From: an uncultured Ruminococcus sp. | GTDB taxonomy: Bacteria; Bacillota; Clostridia; Oscillospirales; Ruminococcaceae | Direction: 5' to 3' | Assembly (NCBI GenBank): GCA_947173865.1 | Contig: CAMWGS010000095.1 | Coordinates: 1 to 7,645 of the forward strand | Length of the DNA stretch: 7,645 nt | Part shown: positions 1 to 6,427 of the stretch, piece by piece | Layout of the letters: every line of letters begins with the position of its first letter | Position numbering within the stretch: position 1 is the first letter of the stretch | The notes under the pieces: model-generated | Told to the model about the DNA's origin: nothing | The model's database searches: none | What the model saw: only the letters and a program-made list of their open reading frames with translations | Position numbers and translations under genes: made by a program

Positions 1-1
1 A

Positions 2-961
2 TCTTTCCTTTCAGGAGGTGTTGACTCCTCTTACGTTCTTGCAATGTCCGACGTTAAAGTAACTGACTCCTGTGGTTATGACGACGAACGTTTTGACGAA
101 TCGGGTCTTGCAAAACAGACAGCCGATATTCTCGGACGTGAAAACAACAGATGTCTCATTACTCCTGAGGCATATTTTGATATAGTTCCGTATGTCATGT
201 ACAATATGGAACAGCCATTGGGTGACGCTTCTGCAATTGTCTTTGCCATTGCCTGTCAGGCAACAGCAGAACATACAAAAATCTGCTATTCGGGAGAAGG
301 TGCAGACGAATTTTTTGGAGGTTACAATATGTACCGCAATGCTGAAAGATACGGTGATAATCTTAAAAACTTCTATGTCGGAAATACCAACATAATGAAA
401 GAGGACGAAAAACAGAGGATTCTTAAAAATTATAATCCCGAAATACTGCCTATTAATCTCGTTAAATATATATACGACGAAACCGAAGGACTTGACCCGC
501 TCACAAAGATGTCGGACGTTGATATTCAGATTTGGCTTGAAGGTGATATTTATCTTAATGTAGATAAAATGAGTACTGCGGCAGGTCTTGAAATCCGTAT
601 GCCGCTTACCGATATGAGAGTTTTTGACATAGCGTCAAGACTTCCGTCAGAATATAAGGTGAACGACGAAACAAACAAAGTTGCTTTCAGAACGGCAGCC
701 GCAAATGTACTGCCTGACGAAATAGCTTTCAGAAAGAAACTCGGTTTTATCGTTCCTATAAGAATATGGCTCGCCGACGAACGCTATAACGGTGATGTAA
801 AAGCGAAGTTCAATAGTGATATGGCTGAAAAGTTTTTCAACGTTGAAGAAATAAATGCGATATTTAATGACTATATCGGTGGTGATTCTGACAACTGGCG
901 TAAAATATGGACTATTTATACATTCCTTGTATGGTATGAGGAATATTTCGTAAAGAGATAA
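2..961 (+). CDS. asnB: Asparagine synthetase (glutamine-hydrolysing), C-terminal part; 5' end outside window
   Basis: This is the synthetase domain of a class B asparagine synthetase, which makes asparagine from aspartate, ATP and glutamine-derived ammonia in the cytoplasm. The reading frame is open from base 2, before the first ATG at 44, so the gene begins outside the window; 319 codons are visible. The first residues carry the ATP-pyrophosphatase P-loop SGGVDSS (visible residues 4-10). Further on are the family's PLGDASA segment, SGEGADEFFGGY, the WLEGDIYLNVDKMS stretch, LEIRMPLTD and FRKKLGF. The N-terminal glutamine amidotransferase domain with its Cys nucleophile must lie upstream and cannot be checked. 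The gene ends TAA, directly followed by a terminator, and converges with the neighbouring - strand gene. It is the only + strand gene here. Family assignment is secure. Which asnB paralogue it is cannot be told from this half. Confidence 0.94.
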   Translation, partial: SFLSGGVDSSYVLAMSDVKVTDSCGYDDERFDESGLAKQTADILGRENNRCLITPEAYFDIVPYVMYNMEQPLGDASAIVFAIACQATAEHTKICYSGEGADEFFGGYNMYRNAERYGDNLKNFYVGNTNIMKEDEKQRILKNYNPEILPINLVKYIYDETEGLDPLTKMSDVDIQIWLEGDIYLNVDKMSTAAGLEIRMPLTDMRVFDIASRLPSEYKVNDETNKVAFRTAAANVLPDEIAFRKKLGFIVPIRIWLADERYNGDVKAKFNSDMAEKFFNVEEINAIFNDYIGGDSDNWRKIWTIYTFLVWYEEYFVKR

Positions 962-962
962 C

Positions 963-998
963 AAAAAAATCCCCTTGTCAGTGACAGGGGGATTTTTT
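963..998. terminator. Bidirectional rho-independent terminator between convergent genes
   Basis: A hairpin pairs TCCCCTTGTCA (970-980) with TGACAGGGGGA (982-992); one pair is a G-T wobble and the innermost bases form the loop. It is flanked by an A-run on the left and a T-run on the right, so either strand yields a GC-rich stem followed by a U-tract. It starts two bases after the asnB stop and ends five bases before the stop of the - strand membrane protein gene, so it should end transcription from both sides. Confidence 0.9.
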
Positions 999-1002
999 GT
1001 AA

Positions 1003-1803
1003 TTATTTATTTTTCTTTTCCTCCATGATTTTTCTTAATTCTTCAAGCTGTTCATGAAATGACTTGTTTGTGTCGATTTTCAATTTAGGGAACGCATTTT
1101 CAATACGTCTGTCAACAAATTTCCGTTTGCTGAACTGTTCCTTATACTTTTCACGCAGTTCTTCATATTTTTCTTTGCGTGCCTTTGAATTTTCAACACC
1201 GTTGTAAAGCTTTTCACCTGTATAGTCCGATATTTTACGCATTTCAGCGGCAATATTGTCAAGCAGGGCAAGACGGTTTCTGATATGAATTACAGCAAAT
1301 ACTGTTATAATCATGTCACTTGCAAAACCAACCATAGCAACGCTGATTAACACTGTACCGAGAGTTTTCGGAATATGTTCCACAAAAGTCTCTACAAACG
1401 TGTGAATCAGACGAACCGCAATAAGACAGGCAATTCCCCACAGAAGTGAGAATTTAAGGCATATATAGCCTTTTAAATTAAAACGTTCGTCTGAATAGTC
1501 CCACCAGTTCTGGTGGAATATTTTTTCAAGAAGAAAGCCTGTAACAAGTTCAAGTACTGTCGTTAAAATCACAGAACCGATATACAGAACAATAATATTT
1601 TCTTTCAGGGGTTCAAGCGTTCCTGTAACGATAATTACACCGAATCCATAAATAGGACAGTACGGACCGTTAAGGAATCCACGGTTTATAAATTTACCGT
1701 GTTCAACCGCCTGATATATTACTTCAAGACACCAGCCGAAAAATGCATATATTACAAAGTACCATAAGAATGTATATATATCAGTAGCCAAGCTCTTCAC
1801 CAA
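1003..1803 (-). CDS. CmpB-like membrane protein (putative ABC-transporter type IV family)
   Basis: An integral membrane protein of up to 266 residues with four or five hydrophobic segments in the first 175 residues, then a charged, helical, probably coiled-coil cytoplasmic tail (about 180-266, rich in Lys, Glu and Arg). Family signatures are FFGWCLEVIY (21-30), NRGFLNGPYCPIYGFG (40-55) and the WWDYS...FNLKGYICL...LLWG segment (100-123). This matches the family named 'putative ABC-transporter type IV' (CmpB). The name is historical: no ATP-binding domain is present and the role is unknown. The start is uncertain. The longest frame starts with TTG at 1803, with no Shine-Dalgarno sequence I can see. 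A second TTG at 1791-1789 gives MATDIYTFLWYF, closer to what relatives look like, with a weak GGTGA upstream. Either start overlaps the end of the LUD gene (23 or 11 bp), so the two are probably translationally coupled. Confidence 0.83.
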   Translation of the reverse strand: MVKSLATDIYTFLWYFVIYAFFGWCLEVIYQAVEHGKFINRGFLNGPYCPIYGFGVIIVTGTLEPLKENIIVLYIGSVILTTVLELVTGFLLEKIFHQNWWDYSDERFNLKGYICLKFSLLWGIACLIAVRLIHTFVETFVEHIPKTLGTVLISVAMVGFASDMIITVFAVIHIRNRLALLDNIAAEMRKISDYTGEKLYNGVENSKARKEKYEELREKYKEQFSKRKFVDRRIENAFPKLKIDTNKSFHEQLEELRKIMEEKKNK

Positions 1804-2446
1804 CCAAAATAACTTTTATACGTCCCTTGTGTCTCTGATGGGCTGAGATAAGATAGTTACAGCATATACGGTCACCTGAACAGCCGTCGGTCATCTGTCT
1901 GTCCGCCTTTGAAAGCGAAATACATTCGCCCATTTCCTTACAATATGTATTACAGTCGAGACGTACACAGTTAGGCGGTGCAGCTTCTCTTTTTACACGG
2001 ATTTCAGCTTCTTCGAGGTCTTTCACAATCTTGTTGTATCCTGCAATTATGATTACGGATTTCGGACCGTATGCAATGGCCGCAACTCTATTGCTGTTGC
2101 CGTCAACATTATATAAAACGCCGTCCTCTGTAATGGCATTTGAACTGGAAATATATACGTCAGCAGAAAATGCCTTTATATAAATCTCCTCAACTTCCTC
2201 ACGTGTTTTGCCTGAACGGTCGAGGTAAGTATAATCAGGGGAATTGAGCAGGTCGGAAATACCACATTCAGCCATAGTCATAGTACCGCCGTTTGTGATA
2301 ACATCACCTTTTTTAAGGAGTGATTCAACTAAAGGGCGTACATCTTCTTTAGTTTCCGCATAATAGAATTCCATGTTGTTTTTTACGAGATTTTTACCTG
2401 TTTTCTGAATCCTTTTTTCGATTACAGTTTTTTTATTGTTATCCAT
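1781..2446 (-). CDS. LUD-domain protein (LutC/YkgG-like, 'lactate utilization protein')
   Basis: A 221-residue soluble protein of the LUD (DUF162) family. The visible signatures are VITNGGTMTMAECGI (49-63), SSNAITEDGVLYNVDGNSNR (101-120), then GPKSVIIIAGYNKIV (127-141) and AAPPNCVRL (155-163). The family is named for LutB/LutC of lactate oxidation, but stand-alone members such as this one have no proven reaction, and no lutA or lutB partner is in the window; I would not infer lactate use. The C-terminal third is Cys-rich (C160, C165, C169, C175, C189, C195, C196), which could bind metal or take part in redox chemistry; this is inference. The start ATG has AAAGGAT eight bases upstream. It follows the hpf terminator with only about 20 bases between hairpin and start codon, so its promoter is not evident. 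Its 3' end overlaps the CmpB-like gene. Confidence 0.85.
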   Translation of the reverse strand: MDNNKKTVIEKRIQKTGKNLVKNNMEFYYAETKEDVRPLVESLLKKGDVITNGGTMTMAECGISDLLNSPDYTYLDRSGKTREEVEEIYIKAFSADVYISSSNAITEDGVLYNVDGNSNRVAAIAYGPKSVIIIAGYNKIVKDLEEAEIRVKREAAPPNCVRLDCNTYCKEMGECISLSKADRQMTDGCSGDRICCNYLISAHQRHKGRIKVILVGEELGY

Positions 2447-2460
2447 AATTTTTATCCTTT

Positions 2461-2493
2461 CAAAAAACCGACGGTTCTCATAAACCGTCGGTT
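2461..2493 (-). terminator. Rho-independent terminator of hpf
   Basis: A perfect 11-bp inverted repeat, AACCGACGGTT (2466-2476) and AACCGTCGGTT (2483-2493), encloses a 6-base loop. On the - strand the stem runs into TTTTTT (2467-2462, overlapping the stem end). It begins nine bases after the hpf stop codon and lies just upstream of the LUD gene. Some read-through is possible and may be how the LUD/CmpB pair is expressed. Confidence 0.9.
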
Positions 2494-2502
2494 ACAGATA
2501 TA

Positions 2503-3030
2503 TCAGTTTTTATCAGGTTCGAGGACAGCGTAATTGCCTTCCGAACGCTTGTACACTACATTTATTTCACCTGTATTGCCGTTCATGAACATAAAGAAAT
2601 TATGACCGAGCATATTCATCTGAAGAATAGCTTCATCAATATCCATCGGACGCATCTGGAATTTCTTATGCTTGATAACCTCATAGTCGGCAGTTTCGGG
2701 AACTGTTTCAACGAATGCTTCCTTGAAAGCGTTATCCTTGAGACGTTTTTCAATTTTGGTTTTGTTTCTGCGAATCTGTCTGATGATTTTGTCTATAGCG
2801 TCATCAAGAGCAACGAACTTGTCCTCTGCTGTGCGTTCTGCACGGAAGATGATGCTGTTGTATCTTACAGTAAGCTCGAGAACAATCTGGTTTCTGATTT
2901 CTGACATAACGATTTTAGCATCAGCCTCATCGCCGAAAAATTTACTGAGTTTCGTGTTGATTTTCGATTCTGCATATTCCGAGAAATTCTGCGGTATCTG
3001 CATTTTCTTAGCTGTGATGGTAGTTTTCAT
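2503..3030 (-). CDS. hpf: Ribosome hibernation-promoting factor, long form (HPF)
   Basis: Long HPF binds the 30S decoding region and joins two 70S ribosomes into inactive 100S dimers in stationary phase or starvation. The 175 residues show both domains of the long form. The N-terminal S30AE/YfiA fold spans about 1-100 (MKTTITAKKMQIPQNFSEYAE at the start, FRAERTAEDKFVALDDAIDKI at 62-82, then a Lys/Arg-rich helix). The C-terminal dimerisation domain is at about 115-172 (VIKHKKFQMRPMDIDEA, QMNMLGHNFFMFMN, VVYKRSEGNYAVLEP). A linker of about 15 residues joins them. The start is fixed by AAAGGAGG (3037-3044) six bases before ATG. The gene has its own promoter (3085-3113) and terminator (2461-2493), so it is a single-gene unit. 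Length and motifs are typical and the call is secure. Confidence 0.97.
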   Translation of the reverse strand: MKTTITAKKMQIPQNFSEYAESKINTKLSKFFGDEADAKIVMSEIRNQIVLELTVRYNSIIFRAERTAEDKFVALDDAIDKIIRQIRRNKTKIEKRLKDNAFKEAFVETVPETADYEVIKHKKFQMRPMDIDEAILQMNMLGHNFFMFMNGNTGEINVVYKRSEGNYAVLEPDKN

Positions 3031-3084
3031 CTTAGTCCTCCTTTAGACACCGATATAAAATCGATGTATAAATTTTATAGGTAT

Positions 3085-3113
3085 ATTATAACATAAGTTT
3101 CGATAAATATCAA
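3085..3113 (-). promoter_or_regulatory. Sigma-A promoter of hpf
   Basis: On the - strand, TTGATA (3113-3108) is followed after 17 bases by TATAAT (3090-3085). The -10 box is perfect and the -35 box matches five of six positions. A leader of about 50 bases follows before the hpf start. GATA-AA-TATC (3102-3111) overlaps the -35 box, and TATAAA-T-TTTATA (3067-3079) lies near the expected transcription start; either could be an operator, but both are AT-rich enough to arise by chance. Confidence 0.85.
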
Positions 3114-3127
3114 TAGAATTTTGTTAA

Positions 3128-3165
3128 TTTTGTGTAAACTCACAAAATATTCATGAATATTTGTG
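3128..3165. repeat. Overlapping inverted repeats between the PBP gene and hpf
   Basis: Three copies of one element lie in alternating orientation: TTTTGTG (3128-3134), CACAAAA (3141-3147) and TTTGTG (3160-3165). The middle copy can pair with either neighbour. With the first it makes a 7-bp stem over a 6-base loop. With the third it makes a longer, almost perfect palindrome centred on TATTCATGAATA, broken by one extra A. The stretch sits 15 bp upstream of the hpf -35 box and 13 bases beyond the PBP stop. Neither hairpin is followed by a U-run on the - strand, so a standard terminator is unlikely. It may be a protein-binding site or a weak transcript end. Confidence 0.6.
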
Positions 3166-3177
3166 CATATCAGACAA

Positions 3178-4536
3178 TCATTGTAAATTAATAGAGTCAA
3201 GCATAATCTTTGCCACCTGCTCAGTTGTAAGATAACCTGAATTTTTATCTTCAATCAGTATACAGAAAGCAACGGGTTTATTCGGGTCGTCAACGAATCC
3301 CACAAGCAGTGAATTTTCCTTTGCACCTTCATCAACCTGTGCTGTACCACTTTTTAAACCGACGGTATAACCGCTTATTGAGTAAACATAGTGATTTGCA
3401 CCGTTTGTAAGAAGCATCTGACGTACTGTATTAGCTGTATCGGCTGAAAAAATCTGTTTGCTGAATTCTGTTTCGGCGGTTTCGGTAATATCACCATCAA
3501 CATCTGTCACATGGTCAATCAGATGAGGCATTGTCATTTTTCCCGTACCATTTGCAATGGCACTCTGCCACATCATAAGCTGAATCGGACTTACCATTGT
3601 ATCACCCTGACCGATACAGCCCCACTGCGTTCTGAACTCATGAGAATCCATAAGAGTGGTGGAAGCTTTTTCACACTGTATACCGTCAATATCTATGTAT
3701 TCATCTTCATCTTCATTAACAGCATATCCCATTTTTTTGTATTGTTTGATTATGTCTTCAAGAGGTAAATCCTCATCATTTTCTATAAGCTGTGCAAAGA
3801 ACGGATTACAGCTGTTTTCAAGTGCCTGCTGAATATTCTGGTCACCGTGACCACTCCAGTTGTGGCAGTCAATGACATCGCCGTTCAGATTTGTGTAATG
3901 TGCCGAACAGTTATAGACCTTTGAAAAAAGTCTGTCTGCTCCCATTATTTCAAGAGCGGAAATTACAGTTGATACTTTCTGTGTAGAGCCCGGTACTGTA
4001 CGATACATATTTTTTGATATGAGAGTACCGCTTTCAAAGTATTCAATGCCGTCATAACCCTTTGTAACGTCAATGGACGGCAGACTTGTGCAGACAAGAA
4101 TTTCACCTGTCTTATAGTTATATGCTACAGCACAGCCTTTCTGAAAGCCGTAAGCATTATATACGGCACGGTTAGCGTTGTGGTCAAGGGTTGTATAAAT
4201 AGCGGCTTTTCCGTCGTCAACAGTACCTGAAGAAAAACTGTAGTTATTGAGTCTTTTCAGATTCTGTGCAACAAGAGTATTAGTCATCTGTCCCTTGTTG
4301 TCGCCTATGAGGTTACCAACATCGACAAAAAAATTATCTTCATACTGTCCTTTGCCCGTGCCGTCAAAAAGCACACCACCGTTTCTGTCGTAAACCATTC
4401 CGAGAACCTGCTCATCCGAGTTCATCATATAGAAATCGGCTTCCGTCCTGATTTTTATTACAAGAGCCGTCATTCCTGCAATAAAGACTATTATAAACAG
4501 GCTTATGATGTACTGTGAACGCTTTATACTTTTCAT
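3178..4536 (-). CDS. Class B penicillin-binding protein (peptidoglycan D,D-transpeptidase), PbpA-like
   Basis: A membrane-anchored transpeptidase that crosslinks peptidoglycan stem peptides outside the membrane and is the target of beta-lactams. The 452 residues contain one N-terminal membrane anchor (about 10-28), a short N-terminal module with the family's RNGGVLFDG segment (51-59), and a transpeptidase domain from about 130. All three active-site motifs are present: S184-T-Q-K187 (in VPGSTQK, nucleophile Ser184), S242-C-N244, and K395-S-G-T398, a KSG in place of the usual KTG. C210 and C224 lie in the region where relatives often carry a Cys pair. At 452 residues it is shorter than PBP2/FtsI-type proteins and resembles actinobacterial PbpA in size and layout. 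It overlaps the SEDS gene by ATGA, with AGGAGG (4545-4550) eight bases before the start. It is very likely the crosslinking partner of that SEDS polymerase. No clear terminator follows. Confidence 0.93.
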   Translation of the reverse strand: MKSIKRSQYIISLFIIVFIAGMTALVIKIRTEADFYMMNSDEQVLGMVYDRNGGVLFDGTGKGQYEDNFFVDVGNLIGDNKGQMTNTLVAQNLKRLNNYSFSSGTVDDGKAAIYTTLDHNANRAVYNAYGFQKGCAVAYNYKTGEILVCTSLPSIDVTKGYDGIEYFESGTLISKNMYRTVPGSTQKVSTVISALEIMGADRLFSKVYNCSAHYTNLNGDVIDCHNWSGHGDQNIQQALENSCNPFFAQLIENDEDLPLEDIIKQYKKMGYAVNEDEDEYIDIDGIQCEKASTTLMDSHEFRTQWGCIGQGDTMVSPIQLMMWQSAIANGTGKMTMPHLIDHVTDVDGDITETAETEFSKQIFSADTANTVRQMLLTNGANHYVYSISGYTVGLKSGTAQVDEGAKENSLLVGFVDDPNKPVAFCILIEDKNSGYLTTEQVAKIMLDSINLQ

Positions 4537-5822
4537 GCTGTCTGCCTCCTTACAGGAGTATTTCTTTTTTGTCTTAGGGCAGACTGTCGGAATTCCGGCG
4601 ACTGTGCGGCGATAAGCATTCCTACCATGAAACCGCTTGTTACCATTGAGCTTCCTCCTGCTGATATGAGTGGAATAGTTACACCTGTAAAAGGTATCAT
4701 ATTACATGAACCGAAAATATTAAGTGACATCTGCATTATAAAGTAGGCACATACGCCTGCCGACATAGTGGAATGATAATATGAACGTGGGGGATTTATA
4801 AGCGGAACTGCCAGCATAATCAGTATAGCAAGCATAACCATAAGTGTAAACAATAAGCCCCATTCTTCGCTTATGGTAGCAAAGACAATGTCGTTTTCGT
4901 GTGCGAATATGTTGCATAGAGTTCCGTTGCCCGGCCCCTTGCCGAACCAACCGCCGTCAGCTATGGCAATAAGAGCGTGCGACTGCTGATAACCGCTTCC
5001 TGTCTTGTCGTTCCATATATCAGTGTGGAGACGTTCCTGAACATAGTCGGGTGCAAATCTTAGTGCGATTAATGCCACTATAAGAAGAATAACGCCTGCC
5101 GTGATGAGAGTCTTTTTTGAAAACTTTGCTTTCGGGTAGCATATTCTGAGAAAGAATCCGCATACAAAAATTCCAACGAATGTCGGCAGACTTCCGAGGT
5201 CACGACACCACCACTGCAAAAGACATATTACGGCAGTAAGACCATAAAGGGCGAAATTTTCGTATACAACATAAAACCATAGTACTTTACGTTTCTTCTG
5301 CTGTTCTGCAACATACGTTGCACAGGCAAGCACAAACAAGGGCTTTATAAATTCCGACGGCTGAATAGAAATAGAACCGATATTTATCCACATACTTCTT
5401 GAACCCGTAAGCGTCAGTATAGCAACGATAAGTATACCTATAGCAAGATATATATACTTTTTCTGCATCTGTAGCCACTTCGGATTTTTACAGATTAAAA
5501 ATCCCGCCTTGCAGGCAGCAAGGGAAACTATACACGTTATATAATGCTTTACTGAGAGATGTACTCCGCCGAAACACGATTGAAAAATAACACTCATATT
5601 AAGAATGAGTATGAGCAGGAAGTCAATGGCGTAACTTCTCTGCCTGAACATAAGCATTATTATGAAGTATGCGAAATCAAGTCCGAGAACAGCCACAGCG
5701 AGAATAATGACGTTTGCCGCACTTTCCGCACTGCCGTTGAAATAGACATTAAGGAGCATGGCGGAGTGTGAAAGAAGAACGAAAATACATGATATTATGT
5801 AAAGAAACATATTAATGTACAT
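4533..5822 (-). CDS. SEDS-family peptidoglycan glycosyltransferase (RodA/FtsW/SpoVE)
   Basis: A polytopic membrane enzyme that polymerises lipid II into glycan strands together with a class B PBP. From the chosen start it has 429 residues and about ten hydrophobic segments. Recognisable blocks are TGSRSMWINIGSISIQPSEF (139-158, the family's IQPSE signature), CRDLGSLPTF (206-215, equivalent to QPDLGTA), and SHALIAIADGGWFGKGPGNG (281-300). After these come HENDIVFA (308-315), whose Asp311 lines up with the Asp held to be catalytic in RodA and FtsW, then SEEWG (318-322) and PLISAGGSS (384-392). The frame stays open to an ATG at 5906, but the ATG at 5822-5820 has AGGAGG seven bases upstream and starts directly before a membrane segment; the longer version would overlap the FHA gene by 95 bp. 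With this start it overlaps the FHA gene by 11 bp and the PBP gene by 4 bp. Whether it serves elongation, division or sporulation cannot be told from sequence alone. Confidence 0.93.
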   Translation of the reverse strand: MYINMFLYIISCIFVLLSHSAMLLNVYFNGSAESAANVIILAVAVLGLDFAYFIIMLMFRQRSYAIDFLLILILNMSVIFQSCFGGVHLSVKHYITCIVSLAACKAGFLICKNPKWLQMQKKYIYLAIGILIVAILTLTGSRSMWINIGSISIQPSEFIKPLFVLACATYVAEQQKKRKVLWFYVVYENFALYGLTAVICLLQWWCRDLGSLPTFVGIFVCGFFLRICYPKAKFSKKTLITAGVILLIVALIALRFAPDYVQERLHTDIWNDKTGSGYQQSHALIAIADGGWFGKGPGNGTLCNIFAHENDIVFATISEEWGLLFTLMVMLAILIMLAVPLINPPRSYYHSTMSAGVCAYFIMQMSLNIFGSCNMIPFTGVTIPLISAGGSSMVTSGFMVGMLIAAQSPEFRQSALRQKRNTPVRRQTA

Positions 5823-6243
5823 TATTATTCCTCCTGCGTCTGAAAATAAGCCGTTTGTTGCCGAGATTGATGACATCGTTTTCCCGAAGTATACGTTCGG
5901 TAACAAGCGTGCCGTTCACGAAAATACCTGATTTTGAACCGATATCGGTAATAGTCCATATTCCGTCCGATACAGTAAGTATGGCATGGTAGCGTGAAAC
6001 AGACAAATCAGGCAGACGTATATCAGCCGAAGCGTGCCTGCCTATGAGTATTTCACCACAGTTCAGAGGATATGAAACATCAGGGGCGGAGAGTTCCATA
6101 CAGCCTGAAATCCTGTTCCAGTACTGCTGTGCGTGTTTTTTTTCATTATATGCTATGAGAATAAGTACAAGCACACATAAATCAAGTGCAGCAGCTGAAA
6201 CGGCACAAAGGAAAATACTGGACGTATCAGTAAAAAAATCCAT
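5812..6243 (-). CDS. Membrane-anchored FHA-domain protein
   Basis: A 143-residue protein with one N-terminal transmembrane helix (about 10-32) and a C-terminal FHA domain (about 55-137) facing the cytoplasm. FHA domains bind phosphothreonine peptides. The binding-site signature is complete: GRH (68-70), SVSRYH (81-86, with Ser83 and His86), D100-IGSKSG and N110-G111. It should therefore be able to read a Thr-phosphorylated partner, presumably a substrate of a PrkC/PknB-type kinase encoded elsewhere; that partner is inference. It is the first gene of the FHA-SEDS-PBP operon: a promoter lies about 50 bases upstream, GGAGGTG (6248-6254) precedes the ATG, and its last codons hold the AGGAGG that starts the SEDS gene. 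The position suggests it recruits or regulates the polymerase and transpeptidase pair. The C-terminus ends in a short basic, Asn-rich tail (RRRRNNNVH). Confidence 0.93.
   Translation of the reverse strand: MDFFTDTSSIFLCAVSAAALDLCVLVLILIAYNEKKHAQQYWNRISGCMELSAPDVSYPLNCGEILIGRHASADIRLPDLSVSRYHAILTVSDGIWTITDIGSKSGIFVNGTLVTERILRENDVINLGNKRLIFRRRRNNNVH
5830..5835 (-). promoter_or_regulatory. Ribosome binding site fixing the SEDS start
   Basis: AGGAGG on the - strand lies inside the last codons of the FHA gene, seven bases before the ATG at 5822-5820. It decides for the 429-residue start of the SEDS protein over the upstream ATG at 5906, and implies coupled translation with the FHA gene. Confidence 0.88.
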
Positions 6244-6291
6244 AAAACACCTCCATAGAGTTAAAATACTGTTCTTTCCGAACTATAAACC

Positions 6292-6320
6292 ATTATACCA
6301 CAAATTGACTTTTATTGCAA
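6292..6320 (-). promoter_or_regulatory. Sigma-A promoter of the FHA-SEDS-PBP operon
   Basis: On the - strand, TTGCAA (6320-6315) and TATAAT (6297-6292) are separated by 17 bases. The -10 box is perfect and the -35 box matches four of six positions. The leader to the FHA start is about 40 bases and shows no long hairpin. The terminator of the upstream hydrolase gene lies about 40 bp before it, so the operon starts here. Confidence 0.85.
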
Positions 6321-6360
6321 TATCCGTTACTGATATGTATATATACTGTGACTATTCTGT

Positions 6361-6403
6361 AAATAAAAAAGGAAGTAAAAGCATAAAAGCCTTACTTCCT
6401 TTC
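6361..6403 (-). terminator. Rho-independent terminator of the cell wall hydrolase gene
   Basis: AAAGGAAGTAA (6368-6378) and TTACTTCCTTT (6392-6402) form an 11-bp perfect stem around a 13-base loop. On the - strand the stem is followed by a T-rich run (6370-6361). It lies about 25 bases after the hydrolase stop codon. Confidence 0.87.
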
Positions 6404-6427
6404 AATAATTCGTATGTACAATTTTTA

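Noticed and set aside
1003..1803. Reading the CmpB-like protein as a working ABC transporter component
   Set aside because: There is no Walker motif or ATPase gene beside it; only the family name suggests transport.
1781..2446. Assigning the LUD protein to lactate oxidation (LutC)
   Set aside because: No LutA or LutB partner is present in the window, and stand-alone LUD proteins are common without proven lactate function.
2723..3046. 107-codon open frame on the + strand opposite hpf
   Set aside because: It is a shadow of hpf in another frame, with no ribosome binding site and no recognisable domain; hpf on the other strand is certain.
3141..3165. Palindrome after the PBP gene as a standard intrinsic terminator
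   Set aside because: The stem is AT-rich and is not followed by a run of T on the - strand, so it is recorded as a repeat of unknown role.
5823..5906. 28-residue N-terminal extension of the SEDS protein from the ATG at 5906
   Set aside because: It would overlap the FHA gene by 95 bp and has no ribosome binding site supporting it. The ATG at 5822 has AGGAGG seven bases upstream and begins right at the first membrane segment.
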